Source: Bacteroides reticulotermitis JCM 10512
GTDB lineage: Bacteria > Bacteroidota > Bacteroidia > Bacteroidales > Bacteroidaceae
Direction of reading: 5' to 3'
NCBI RefSeq assembly: GCF_000517545.1
Contig: NZ_BAIV01000030.1
Location: 18,956-82,955 of the forward strand
DNA length: 64,000 nt
Shown: in pieces, positions 49,240 through 58,425 of the stretch
How the letters are laid out: each line of letters starts with the position of its first letter
Numbering within the stretch: the first letter of the stretch is position 1
Made by a program: the position numbers and the translations under genes
Notes under the pieces: generated by a model
Seen by the model: the letters and a program-made list of their open reading frames with translations, nothing else
Told to the model about the DNA's origin: nothing
Databases searched by the model: none

Positions 49240-50568
49240 TTAATTGCTAGGCAGATCTTCTGTCTGTGTGTTTAGGGTCCATGGCTCGATCGTAACTTCA
49301 ACAGTCATGTTTGTTGTTTCGTCAACTGGCTCTGTCGGATCTGTCGGATCTGTGATCTTGCTTATTCCAGGGCCGGCGATGCTTGCGATAACAACTTTGT
49401 AGATATTGTTACGGTATACATTGAACTTATCTTCAGCTTTGCTTGCGCCATTGTGTGTACCTGTCGGATTTAAATACACCGGATAGTAGCACCAGCCCCT
49501 TTCGAACGTTACTGGAGTCACTTTCGGAGTGCATGAATTACCGTATGCAGTAGCTTGGCCTGCATCCGTGAAATAGTAAATTCCTTTATCCGATTTAACC
49601 TGATGAAACGTATCTGCCCCTCCAGGACGGGTGTCGTTTTCTAACTTTTTAGTAGTGGAATTCCATCTTACGAAATACTTTGGCAGGAATTTAGCACGGA
49701 TGCTGGTGTAAGTCAGTTGGGATTTTCTTTTTCCCTTGGATGTATTCTCTAGAATATTCCACTTTTTTTCCTTAGCAATAGTTGTGCCCTCTGTATTTGC
49801 TGCAATATAGTAGCTGTCGCTATAACCTAATTTCAGGAAGTCGGCTAGATCGGTTGTTGTCTCTATGTAGTTTGGATCCATATAATTTGCTTTTGGCAAT
49901 GGGAAAAACTTCGTATTCACGTTTCCAACAGCAAATTCGATTGTACTAATATCGCCGCTCTCCAATTTTTTCTTCAGGCCATCTTTCTCATACACGACCA
50001 CTTTTGCCACGAGGCGTTCTACATTTACTTTGACAAGGTTCTTTGCTTCTTCCAAAGTGAATGTCGGCTCTTGAACGACTTTGCTAAACATGGCATAACC
50101 ATTGTTATCAAGCTCGTTTCCTAATTCGGTTACTTTGTTGTTTTCTACCTTTTCTAGTAGCTGATGTGTTGCTCCAACTCCCATTGTTTTGATGTTAGCA
50201 ACCAAATCTTTATTCAGGTTAACACCTACGTATACTCTCTTAAATCCAGTTGTAGTCGGTATTTTCTTGGTTGATGTTAGTTGACTGTTTGTTTCAGAGA
50301 AATCGTTCGTCGTTAATGCTGTATGGCTTCTGAGTTGGTCGTTTTTATCAAAGATAAAAACATCTACACTTGTAATCAGTTTTTCTTCGTCTGTTGCGTT
50401 GTCATCCGATGCTGCATAGGTCTGGGGCTGATCGATAGTCAGTATGAATGATGTTGTTTCTCCTTCGGGTATATCGTTCCCGTTGTCAACGATCTCGTCG
50501 TTTGAACAGCTTGCAAAGCTTACCATTACTGCTGTTGCAAGGAATACTGTTTTAAAATACTTCTTCAT
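49240..50568 (-). CDS. Mfa1-family major fimbrial subunit
   Basis: The 442-residue lipoprotein precursor (signal ending in VSFASCSNDE) is of the P. gingivalis Mfa1/FimA type. The N-terminal domain has TTSFILTIDQPQ, EKLITSVDVFIFDKNDQLRS and KRVYVGVNLNKDLVANI. The C-terminal part has CYYPVYLNPTG, NVYRNNIYKVVIASIAGPG and TVEVTIEPWTL, the terminal strand used in donor-strand assembly. A short DPTDPTEP linker arises from tandem GATCTGTCG repeats in the DNA. Subunits are lipidated, exported and polymerised after protease removal of the N-terminus. Its 760-bp upstream leader carries a repeat array. Confidence 0.9.
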   Translation of the reverse strand: MKKYFKTVFLATAVMVSFASCSNDEIVDNGNDIPEGETTSFILTIDQPQTYAASDDNATDEEKLITSVDVFIFDKNDQLRSHTALTTNDFSETNSQLTSTKKIPTTTGFKRVYVGVNLNKDLVANIKTMGVGATHQLLEKVENNKVTELGNELDNNGYAMFSKVVQEPTFTLEEAKNLVKVNVERLVAKVVVYEKDGLKKKLESGDISTIEFAVGNVNTKFFPLPKANYMDPNYIETTTDLADFLKLGYSDSYYIAANTEGTTIAKEKKWNILENTSKGKRKSQLTYTSIRAKFLPKYFVRWNSTTKKLENDTRPGGADTFHQVKSDKGIYYFTDAGQATAYGNSCTPKVTPVTFERGWCYYPVYLNPTGTHNGASKAEDKFNVYRNNIYKVVIASIAGPGISKITDPTDPTEPVDETTNMTVEVTIEPWTLNTQTEDLPSN

Positions 50569-50619
50569 TTCTTCTTTTTTTGTTAGTAAATCAATTGAAT
50601 TAATAGTTTCTTTTGTTTG

Positions 50620-51320
50620 TTGTTCCTTCTCCTTCTTTGAGTTCAGGAACTGAATTCATGTTTTTAATCTTTGTTTGTTGTCTTTTGACGGTGTTTAGTT
50701 TCTTACTTGTAAATCGTTTGCTTTAGTCGTTTCTCTTTCTTTGTTCCTTCTTCCTTCTTCCTTTGCGGGATTCAGGAACTGATCTCGTGTTTTAAATCCC
50801 TTTTTGTTTGTTTCTTGACGGTGTTTAGTCTTTTACGCTTCCCTACAAGTTTTGATTAGCAAACCGTATTCTTCATCTTTTCCTTTTCTTTGTTCCTTTT
50901 CCTTTCCCAGGTTTAGGAGTTGAGCTCGTATATGCCATTTTCCTGTTTCTTTTCCTTTTATCGGTATTTGTTCCTAATTCGGTTTCTTCTTATTAGCAAA
51001 TCGTATTCTTTCGTTTTCGTTGTTCCCTCTCCTATTTTAAGTTCGGGAACTGAGCTCATGCTTTAATCCTTTTTTCTTTTCCCTTTTTCAGTGTTTGTTC
51101 CTTTTCTTTAGCTAATATTCTTGAAATCTTCTTGTTATTAGCGAACCGTATTCTTTCATCTTTCCTTTTTCGTTGCTCCTTCTCCTTTCTCAGGTTCAGG
51201 AGTTGAATTGGTATTTTAAATCCCTTCTTGCTTGTTTCTTTACGGTGTTTAGTCTTTTATCTTTTGTTTGTTCCTTCTCCCTTTAAGGTTCAGGACTGGT
51301 TTTATACTTTCAAACCTTTA
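50620..51320 (-). repeat. Six imperfect 94-153-bp tandem repeats in the major fimbrillin leader
   Basis: Copies of GTTCAGGAACTG-like cores lie at 50641, 50770, 50911, 51041, 51194 and 51288. Steps are 129, 141, 130, 153 and 94 bp. Around each core are TGTTCCTTCTCC, GACGGTGTTTAGT and TTAGCAAATCGTATTC modules in fixed order. On the transcribed (minus) strand the units are purine-rich and include GGAGAAGGAACA. Four units carry TACGGTTTGCTAA-like words, one base longer than a -7 element. There is no conserved reading frame, so it is non-coding leader or multi-copy regulatory DNA. Confidence 0.85.
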
Positions 51321-51328
51321 TTTGTTTG

Positions 51329-52831
51329 CTAATTCTTTGTAGCTTCTGGTTGTTTTTTTTCGTACTTATTGCGTTGTTGCTCGTCCTTTATCTTCTTGTT
51401 GAGCTCTTGAAGGTTTTCTTCAGCTGCTTTCAATCCGGCGTTTTGTGCTTTGATAAAGAGTTTGCGGGCAGCCTCATAATTTCCCTCGAGCATAAGCAAT
51501 GCACCTAGGTTGTTACATGCCTGTGGCAAATTGCCTGCTTTTTCAAGGTATCTTTTGGCTGTAGCTGTTTCACCTCGCTGTGCTAACACGGCAGCGGCAT
51601 TGCTCAATGCAACCGGATCTTGGTCGAAGTACTTGACTATGCGTTCACCTACAATCGTATTCCACTCCTTACTCTCCCTTCCGTAGGACATAGCTACTTG
51701 GTAAAACTCTCTGTGGCTTAGCAACTCTTCGTTTTTACCTAATAGGGCTTTAGCTTCGCTGACGCTATAATCTTTGATGGTATATTCTACCGTGTAGACA
51801 ACGCGTCTGAGTAATGGATACATGGTCGTTAATATATGTTGGTAGGCTTTTTCGCCAATCAAGCTGCGCATTCTTACTTTACGTTGTTCGGAATCGCGAG
51901 TCTGCTTGATAATCTCTATGATTTGTTCTTTTTGTGCGAGGTTGCTTGCCTCGAGCAATTCGAGAAAACCGTTCCAATCTTCTCCGCCATTGGTAGTGGC
52001 TATTTTCGTTCGGGGAAGGCAGTTGTTGGCCACAATATAGTTACGCAATGCCTGAGCACGCCCTTCTGCCAAACGTCCGTTGGAGGCAAATCGGCCTTCG
52101 GGTGAAGCATATCCATCGATATGCAGGCGGTTAACCTCAATATCTTTGCTATCACTTAGTAGGCATACATCATTTTCGATTTTGAATAGCTTCTCGCGGT
52201 TCAATCGGAAATTAGGAAGTAACACAGTACTGTTCACCTTGAAGTCAAGAAACGAATGTGCCTGTTTACTCCGTTTCTTTACCTCCGGAAGCGGTTCTGT
52301 CCACGCATAGACCGGCTTAACTGCATAGGGTTCTGGCAGGTTGAGATGTATGTTGGCGTCCATGGTAAATGAGAATAGTCGGATGCGGTTTCCACCGTCA
52401 TTCATTTCTTTGTGAATAACTAGTTTCACATCGTTCATCCACGGTTCGTGGGCTATCCGTATGTGGTAGTATATAACGGTATCTTTATCGGCATGTACCT
52501 GATACGTGCGGTATGGGGTTGCGCTCCATTCGTGTGGTGAACGAATACGCGCGGCTCTGGTTTCCATTTGACGCCTGTTGTTTCCCTGAATGCGAATAAA
52601 GGGGAGCAACAAGCTTTCGCGATTACCTGAGAGTTCGGGTGATAGAATCATTACTTGGGCGTCGCGCACGGCCTTCTTCTGTATGAAAGCTGCAAACTGT
52701 ATGTCCACGCTATCGTTGAAAACTACCAGTTCGCGACCCAGAAAGCTAACCTGGCCGGAGTACTGTTGCCCGAACAATTGTGTAGGCAGAAGCAATAGTA
52801 AATTCAATAATATGATAGAGAAGCTCTTCAT
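51329..52831 (-). CDS. DUF3868/OmpA-like domain protein of the fimbrial operon
   Basis: This 500-residue secreted protein has a signal peptide (ending in QLFGQQ) and an N-terminal DUF3868 region (about 22-130; SGQVSFLGRELVVFNDSVDIQFAAFIQKKAV). An OmpA-like peptidoglycan-binding module follows (about 215-345; VNRLHIDGYASPEGRFASNGRLAEGRAQALRNYI). C-terminal TPR repeats span about 400-490 (AVLAQRGETATAKRYLEKAG and NLGALLMLEGNYEAARKLFIKAQNAG). Such proteins occur in Mfa/Fim-type clusters and may tie the pilus system to the cell wall. The gene is 27 bp after DUF3575 and precedes the 760-bp repeat leader of the major subunit. Confidence 0.85.
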   Translation of the reverse strand: MKSFSIILLNLLLLLPTQLFGQQYSGQVSFLGRELVVFNDSVDIQFAAFIQKKAVRDAQVMILSPELSGNRESLLLPFIRIQGNNRRQMETRAARIRSPHEWSATPYRTYQVHADKDTVIYYHIRIAHEPWMNDVKLVIHKEMNDGGNRIRLFSFTMDANIHLNLPEPYAVKPVYAWTEPLPEVKKRSKQAHSFLDFKVNSTVLLPNFRLNREKLFKIENDVCLLSDSKDIEVNRLHIDGYASPEGRFASNGRLAEGRAQALRNYIVANNCLPRTKIATTNGGEDWNGFLELLEASNLAQKEQIIEIIKQTRDSEQRKVRMRSLIGEKAYQHILTTMYPLLRRVVYTVEYTIKDYSVSEAKALLGKNEELLSHREFYQVAMSYGRESKEWNTIVGERIVKYFDQDPVALSNAAAVLAQRGETATAKRYLEKAGNLPQACNNLGALLMLEGNYEAARKLFIKAQNAGLKAAEENLQELNKKIKDEQQRNKYEKKQPEATKN

Positions 52832-52857
52832 GTGTGTATGGGTATTTATTTCTTTGT

Positions 52858-53576
52858 CTATTTAATCATGTATATAAGCGATACGCTAGCTTTGGAGGGA
52901 GTGAAGTAATTCTTATGCTGTCGGTTCTCGAACTTAACACACCCTTTACAGAAGCTCTGGTCGTAGCTCACGTGTACGTAGCCGATGCCCATGGAGGCTT
53001 CCATAGCCCATCGAGGACTCAGATACCAATGATATCCATAGCTGATGCCCACTTCATAGAGGTTACCCCGTAGCAAGTGTTCTTTCATGAAGTTGGAAAA
53101 ACCAATTCCGGCTATGTTGAAGTTGGCATAAGTTGCGTGTAATCCGAAGAAGTGCTTGTTGAAAGGCTCTAAGCTCCAATACCGTATCTCGGGTTGTACG
53201 GCAATTACATTGAATTTCTTCATGTCTCCGTACTTCCAAGGGTTGTAGGTGACAGACATATCGAGCGTAAATTGGTCGCCGGTGCGCATTTCAACTCCTA
53301 GATTGAGGCTACCGGTTAAGTCGTGAAGCAGGTTGCTTTTGACGGCGAATCTGGAGAGACGAATGCTAGAGCGCGGTTTCAATTGCTTATATAATAGGTT
53401 AAGCGTTTGAATGCTGTCTGTTTCCAGATAGCCGGAATCTTTTGTTATGGTTCCGGTGGAATTTACTTTTTCCGGAGTGTCTTTTGCGAGTTCCTGAGCT
53501 GTTGTTGCGGCTGAGTATAGCAAGGCAGGACAAGACAAGGCAATAGAAACGTTAATTTCTGTAATCGTCTATTCAT
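52858..53576 (-). pseudogene. DUF3575 outer-membrane-like protein, probable frameshift in signal peptide
   Basis: The body (residues about 20-240) is DUF3575: RLSRFAVKSNLLHDLTGSLNLGVEMRTGDQFTLDMSVTYNPWKY, VQPEIRYWSLEPFNKHFFGLHATYANFNIAGIGFSNFM and YEVGISYGYHWYLSPRWAMEASMGIGYVHVSYDQSFCKGC, a small barrel. It lacks a good start. An ATG at 53576 (MNRRLQKLTFLLPCLVL) gives a signal peptide in another frame that meets the body near 53530, where one base change fuses them. Alternatively it starts at the TTG at 53538 without a signal. It is the first gene of the fimbrial operon. Confidence 0.7.
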
Positions 53577-54097
53577 CGTTCCGATTATTGTTAGTTTATT
53601 TTAGATTAATTGTGCTTTTATTCTATAATTGCGTTGATTCTATAACATATATTCCTAATATATAAAATATAATTTTACATTCCCTTTGTGTGAATACCCT
53701 AAATAGATAAGGATATTTATTACTTATATGTAATTATGAATGAGTTTTGATTCTTCTGTCTTTTCGAATTTTCTAGTCTGTATAGTCCTTAATGCTGTGT
53801 TTTATAAATGTTGTTACTCCTCTAAAATAAACAATTGTTCTTTTTGTTTATCTTCTATTTTGTCGTTATTGTGCGAGACGAATGTTGATATACATTGATA
53901 ATATATTGTGCAAACATATGGATATAATCTTGGTATCAAAAATATATTCTGATTTCGGACCAAATATTAACATATATTGTGTAATAATTGGCTTTTAGGC
54001 ATACTTGTGTGTTGGAAACTGACTCTAAATGGGCGTAAACCCGATGTTTCTGAGTAATTGGATGCTTTTAGTGAATTGAAGATGTAAACAATAACCA
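53577..54097. other. AT-rich upstream region of the fimbrial operon
   Basis: There is 520 bp without a gene. It contains the predicted operon promoter at 53911-53940 and, beyond it, the 3' region of GH97. Little other structure is visible apart from a short ATTA/TAAT stem at the GH97 stop. Confidence 0.5.
53911..53940 (-). promoter_or_regulatory. Fimbrial operon promoter
   Basis: On the minus strand TTTG (53937-53940), an 18-bp gap and TATGTTTG (53911-53918) give a near-ideal Bacteroides promoter. The leader to the DUF3575 start would be about 330 nt. Confidence 0.65.
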
Positions 54098-56047
54098 TTA
54101 TTCTATAATGGCGGCGAATCCTCCGTTCTTAACCATCTTAATGATTAACGGTTCTCCTTTTCGAACCTGCGACTCTTTTTTGCGATAGTCCATTGCCTGA
54201 CGGCCTGCATTTACGCCGTCTTCAAAGAAGGTCATTTTATAGGTTCTTCCACTCTCCAGAAAATCGAGGTTCAGGGTGAACGTGCGCTCTTGTTCTTTAT
54301 TATTAGTTATGCCTCCTATATACCATTTCCCATCCTTGCGTTTGGCTATGATGGCATATTCGCCTACTTGGGCAGCTAATGCTTTGGTTTCGTCCCAAGT
54401 TGTGGGAACTTGTGTGATGAAGTCCGTGCAGTCAGGGTTGCGGTAATACAAGGTGGGATTGTCTGCCAGCATTTGTAAACCGCTCTCGAAGATCACAAAC
54501 AATGCTAATTGGTATGCGCGTGTTCCGATGCTTGCTGAATTGGGGCGTTGACTGGCGTATACATTCGGCTGCATGCTTATCATAGCACCCGGGGTATAGT
54601 CCATGGGACCTACTGCATTTCGCATGAAAGGGAAAAAGATGCTATTGTCGGGTGTGCATCCGCCCATTTGCTCCATGCCTCTCACCCCTTCGTAGGAGAG
54701 GATATTGGGGTATTTGTGTTCCAATCCTTTGGGCGTGATGGAGCCGTGGAAGTCGACAAAAATCTTATGTTTGGCAGCTTCAGCGGCCACACGTTCGTAA
54801 TAGTTCATCATCCACTGGTCGCTGCGGTCCATAAAGTCTATTTTGACTCCTTGTACTCCCCAGTCGGCGAAAGTCTTAAATAGATCCATGTGATTCTCGA
54901 CTGTCAACCAGGTTAGCCATAATACGATGCCTACGTTCTTTTCTTTTCCGTAACGTATCAGTTCATGCAGGTCTACTTTCGGATTGGGTGTGTAGGGGTC
55001 GCGCGTGCTCTTTGCCCATCCTTCGTCCATAATAATATAGCGGATGCCGTATTTCGATGCGAAATCAATGTAGTATTTATAGGTATCCAGATTGTATCCT
55101 GATACAAAGTTGACGTCCGGTCCGTAAGGGGAAGCGTCGTTCCACCACTCCCAGCTAACTTGTCCCGGATGGATCCACGATGGATCTTGAATGGTGCTTT
55201 GAGGGGCGAGTTTATAACTCATCGTGCTCTCTAATAGTTGTCTGTCGTCTTCTGTGATAACGAAGTATCTCCACGGAAAGCTTCTTTGGGCAGAGGTTTT
55301 GGCTATATAATCGGCTTCTTCTACAAGTTTGAGGCTGCGGTCGCCGTCCTCTTCGAAGCGGATAGGTGCTTTTGGGAAAATAGAAGTCATACCGTTCTGC
55401 CCATCTCCTTGGAGGAACATGCAAGGGTAGTCCGACACATCGGTTTCGCTCATGAGGATGTGGTAACCTTTGTGAGTATCGATAAGCGCAGGCAAGGTTG
55501 CCATCCGGTTTTCGGCTTTCCAATCTGTACTCTTTAGATGGGTATACGGTTCTTCATACGCGGTTTTGAAGCCACCGGGCTGTTGCAGGTGAAGTGTATA
55601 TTCCGCCGGTAAGTGAATGGCTAAATTTTCGTTGAGGACTTCTGTTTCTCCTTTGCGGTTGAGGATGAAGCGGTAAGCGACCCCGTCGTCGAAAGCCCGA
55701 AAGCATACGGTGTAGTTTCCTTTAAAATCCAGTGCGAGTTGGTTGTATTGATTCCGGATGGTTGAGAATTTGAGTGGAATTGGCGGGGTGAGTAGTTCAT
55801 TTACCGCTGTTTGCTTCTGTTTGAGTAGTTGGGGGCGTTCTCCCAATGCGCCTTCTTTCAGGACGAGTTGCAGTTGGTTGTTGTCCAATAAAAGCTCGTT
55901 GTTGTGAGACACCGAATAATAGATCTTATCCGAAAGGTTTATGGTGACTTTTATTTTTCCGTTGGGAGAAACGAGTTCCGCTCTTTTTTGTCCGGCAACC
56001 TGGAGCGTAATTAAGCCGAGTGCGATTAATGTAAGAAGCTTTTTCAT
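54098..56047 (-). CDS. Glycoside hydrolase family 97 (retaining-type, alpha-galactosidase-like)
   Basis: The 649-residue periplasmic enzyme (signal ending in QVAGQK) has the GH97 layout. An N-terminal super-beta-sandwich (about 25-270) precedes a TIM barrel (about 280-560; VSWEWWNDASPYGPDVNFVSGYNLDTYKYYIDFASKYGIRYIIMDEGWA). A C-terminal beta domain (about 570-649) closes the protein. QGVKIDFMDRSDQWMM places an Asp on the strand where retaining GH97 members (alpha-galactosidase group) carry the nucleophile, while inverting alpha-glucosidases such as SusB have Gly; this comparison is from memory. MKKLLT at 56047 is chosen over 56101 because it gives the signal peptide. Confidence 0.9.
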   Translation of the reverse strand: MKKLLTLIALGLITLQVAGQKRAELVSPNGKIKVTINLSDKIYYSVSHNNELLLDNNQLQLVLKEGALGERPQLLKQKQTAVNELLTPPIPLKFSTIRNQYNQLALDFKGNYTVCFRAFDDGVAYRFILNRKGETEVLNENLAIHLPAEYTLHLQQPGGFKTAYEEPYTHLKSTDWKAENRMATLPALIDTHKGYHILMSETDVSDYPCMFLQGDGQNGMTSIFPKAPIRFEEDGDRSLKLVEEADYIAKTSAQRSFPWRYFVITEDDRQLLESTMSYKLAPQSTIQDPSWIHPGQVSWEWWNDASPYGPDVNFVSGYNLDTYKYYIDFASKYGIRYIIMDEGWAKSTRDPYTPNPKVDLHELIRYGKEKNVGIVLWLTWLTVENHMDLFKTFADWGVQGVKIDFMDRSDQWMMNYYERVAAEAAKHKIFVDFHGSITPKGLEHKYPNILSYEGVRGMEQMGGCTPDNSIFFPFMRNAVGPMDYTPGAMISMQPNVYASQRPNSASIGTRAYQLALFVIFESGLQMLADNPTLYYRNPDCTDFITQVPTTWDETKALAAQVGEYAIIAKRKDGKWYIGGITNNKEQERTFTLNLDFLESGRTYKMTFFEDGVNAGRQAMDYRKKESQVRKGEPLIIKMVKNGGFAAIIE

Positions 56048-56081
56048 GGTAGGTGATTGGGTTGAATGAGGGTTAACAAAA

Positions 56082-56117
56082 AGCCTGTCACAAAGTGGCA
56101 TTACTCGGTGACAGGCT
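56082..56117 (-). terminator. Terminator after the CoA-transferase gene
   Basis: AGCCTGTCAC (56082-56091) and GTGACAGGCT (56108-56117) form a perfect 10-bp stem. On the minus strand five T follow. It lies between the CoA-transferase stop (56151) and the GH97 start, so GH97 needs its own promoter. Confidence 0.85.
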
Positions 56118-56150
56118 TGCTTTATGAATGAACTATGGGAAGATGCGCCT

Positions 56151-57650
56151 TTATTTGGCGTACTCTGCCCAATTGGTGTTTTTCATGTCACCAGTCCGTG
56201 CGAGTTCGGCATGCATACCGAGGGCTGCCTGAATGGCGTGCGGAGTCTGGGCTCTGTTGCCTGCCAATTTGAGGTAATCCCAAAGCAGTTGCTTGTAATC
56301 AGGGTGAGCGCAGTTCTCGATAATGGCTTGTGCGCGTTCTTTCGGGCTCTTGCCACGTAGGTCGGCAACTCCTTGTTCGGTAATCACAATGTTCACCGAG
56401 TGTTCGCTGTGATCTTGGTGTGAAACCATCGGTACAATGGCACTGATCTTTCCTTCTTTGGCTACAGACGGACAGGTGAAGATTGAGATATACGCATTGC
56501 GGGTAAAGTCGCCCGAACCACCGATACCATTCATCATTCTAGTTCCGCCAATATGTGTGGAGTTCACGTTGCCGTATAAGTCTACTTCAATCGCGGTATT
56601 AATAGAAATAATACCGAGGCGGCGAACGACCTCCGGGTGGTTGGAGATTTCCGACGGACGAAGTACTAATTTGTCGCGGAAGAAATCCATATCATCGTAA
56701 ATACCCTGCAGACAATCGTTGGTTACGGTCAGCGAGCAAGCACTCCCGAATTTGATACGTCCTTCCCGAATCAGGTCGATCACGGAGTTCTGTATTACTT
56801 CCGTATACATTTCGAATGCCGGAATCGTTTTATCGCGGCCGAGTGCACCGAGTACGGCATTGGCTATATTACCTACGCCCGACTGTAGGGGTAAGAAACT
56901 AGGAGGAATGATTCCGCGCTTCATGTCGGCAGCCAAGAAATCGGCAACGTTCTGTCCAATCTTATCCGTCAGTGGATCGGCATCGGCAAATGAGCGTGCT
57001 TCGTCAGGCCAATTGGTTTCTACTACACCCACGATCTTTTTCGGATCTACTTGAATATAAGGAAGTCCGATACGGTCGCTTGGTGCGTAAACCGGTATTT
57101 CCCGACGGTAAGGAGGATCTAGCGGTTCGTATACATCATGCATACCCATCATGACTTTGCTATGGGCGCTGTTTAGTTCCACGATGATCTGGTCGGCCAC
57201 ATGGCAGATGGTTGGTGAGATACCGCCGGCAGCTGTCAAATAGATTTTGCCGTCCGCGGTTACTTCGCATGCTTCGATGATGGCGATGTTTACTTTGCCC
57301 ATAAAGCCGTAGCGAACTTCTTGCGCCATTTGCGACAGGTGTATGTCATTGTAGGCAACTTCTCCACTGTTTACCGCTTTGCGGAAGTCGGAGTTGGTTG
57401 TATACGGAGCACGGTAGCGGATCGCTTTGGCCCGTGATAGTATACCGTCACAAGATTCGCCTGTTGATGCTCCTGTAAAGATACCCACTTGGAATGGATT
57501 TCCTTTGGCGTGTTCTGCTTCCGCAATTTTAGCCAGTTCGGCTGTTACAGCTTTGGCTGTTCCTGCGGGTGTAAAACCGCTTAGCCCGATATTGTAGCCA
57601 TGTTTGATAAGGCTTGCAGCTTCCGCTGCCGAGATACGATTCAATGACAT
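56151..57650 (-). CDS. Acetyl-CoA hydrolase/transferase (succinate/propionate CoA-transferase type)
   Basis: The 499-residue cytoplasmic class I CoA-transferase is expected to move CoA between acetyl-, succinyl- or propionyl groups in fermentation. The N-terminal domain has NIGLSGFTPAGTAKAV and IIEACEVTADGKIYLTAAGG. The C-terminal domain has the glutamate that forms the thioester (AFEMYTEVIQNSVIDLI) and the glycine-rich SSSHIGG-like NSTHIGGTRMMNGIGGSGDFTRNAYISIF. ITEQGVADLRGKSPKERAQAII completes the family pattern. The start at 57650 (MSLNRIS) gives a full-length fold. It is monocistronic by its own terminator. Confidence 0.92.
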   Translation of the reverse strand: MSLNRISAAEAASLIKHGYNIGLSGFTPAGTAKAVTAELAKIAEAEHAKGNPFQVGIFTGASTGESCDGILSRAKAIRYRAPYTTNSDFRKAVNSGEVAYNDIHLSQMAQEVRYGFMGKVNIAIIEACEVTADGKIYLTAAGGISPTICHVADQIIVELNSAHSKVMMGMHDVYEPLDPPYRREIPVYAPSDRIGLPYIQVDPKKIVGVVETNWPDEARSFADADPLTDKIGQNVADFLAADMKRGIIPPSFLPLQSGVGNIANAVLGALGRDKTIPAFEMYTEVIQNSVIDLIREGRIKFGSACSLTVTNDCLQGIYDDMDFFRDKLVLRPSEISNHPEVVRRLGIISINTAIEVDLYGNVNSTHIGGTRMMNGIGGSGDFTRNAYISIFTCPSVAKEGKISAIVPMVSHQDHSEHSVNIVITEQGVADLRGKSPKERAQAIIENCAHPDYKQLLWDYLKLAGNRAQTPHAIQAALGMHAELARTGDMKNTNWAEYAK

Positions 57651-57700
57651 AATTTTATAGTATGATTTCGTGTTTAGATACGATAGTTGTTCTAAGCCGG

Positions 57701-58090
57701 TTAATATTTACGTTGTAGGATTTCCCCCCAGATAATGGCACGTCTTGCCTCTTCTGCGGAGTGTATAGTGTAATCCTCTTCTTCGGGAATGGATTGAGAA
57801 AGCGTATCTGAAACAGGTTCCGTACGCTTTTGTGTATACTGATTGCTTGGTGCAGAAAGTCTTTCTTTTCTCGAGGCGACAGACTCCCGGGGAATTGTTT
57901 GAAAGAAATCATCTGACTTCTTGGACTCATCCCATCCAGCAGGTAGTGGAGACGGATTTGGGGTTGTCGGAGTAGCCGAAGGCACAGGTCGGTTTTGGCT
58001 TGGCTTCTTCGCTTTAGCCTTACTAGCTTCTTTATAAATTCCGATGGCTATAATGCTTGCTATAAAGAGAAATTTTAGTAAATCTTCCAT
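57701..58090 (-). CDS. Small membrane-anchored hypothetical protein
   Basis: The protein has 129 residues. One N-terminal hydrophobic segment (LLKFLFIASIIAIGIY) is followed by a basic, Pro/Ser-rich linker and a conserved-looking C-terminus (DYTIHSAEEARRAIIWGEILQRKY). I recognise the C-terminal pattern as recurring in Bacteroides hypotheticals but know no function. The 50-bp gap to the CoA-transferase start means the two may be cotranscribed. Confidence 0.7.
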   Translation of the reverse strand: MEDLLKFLFIASIIAIGIYKEASKAKAKKPSQNRPVPSATPTTPNPSPLPAGWDESKKSDDFFQTIPRESVASRKERLSAPSNQYTQKRTEPVSDTLSQSIPEEEDYTIHSAEEARRAIIWGEILQRKY

Positions 58091-58166
58091 AATGTTTTAC
58101 TTCTAAAGACTTGTCCGCCAAAGGTAGACATTTTATCTGTTATGAACTAAATTTTTAGCATGAAAA

Positions 58167-58197
58167 AAGGGCAGCTTCACAGCTCCCCTTAATTTTT
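58167..58197. terminator. Bidirectional terminator-like hairpin
   Basis: A 10-bp stem with one central mismatch (AAGGGCAGCT, TCAC loop, AGCTCCCCTT) has T7 after it on the plus strand and T6 on the minus strand. It ends the 58090-57701 unit's upstream side or an unseen plus-strand transcript; either direction is possible. Confidence 0.65.
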
Positions 58198-58215
58198 TTA
58201 ACCTAAACCTTAACT

Positions 58216-58257
58216 ATGAAAAAATCTAATGTTTCTTTCATGTTGCAAATGTGCTGA
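58216..58257 (+). other. Possible 13-codon micro-ORF after the hairpin
   Basis: ATG at 58216 opens MKKSNVSFMLQMC then TGA, preceded by an AACCTTAACT leader. It lies downstream of the hairpin, and the miaB promoter -7 element is at 58391. No ribosome site is strong. This is a candidate only. Confidence 0.25.
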
Positions 58258-58390
58258 ATAAAATCATACTTAGCAAGATATAAGGAGGGAAAAGTTCTAT
58301 CTATTAACATTAATTATCAGTGTTGCGATGAAACTGCAAGTTTTTACGTTATTTTTATATCAGATCATCACCTTATTGAAAGCTAAGCCG

Positions 58391-58398
58391 TATCTTTG
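58391..58398 (+). promoter_or_regulatory. Promoter -7 element of miaB
   Basis: TATCTTTG matches TAnnTTTG, 28 bp before the ATG at 58426. A TTG at about 58374 can serve as -33. Confidence 0.6.
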
Positions 58399-58425
58399 TA
58401 GCCAAATTTTAAATAGTAACTGAAT

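Noticed and set aside
50620..51320. Repeated short coding units (surface peptide repeats)
   Set aside because: Reading frames are not kept between units and unit length is not a constant multiple of three.
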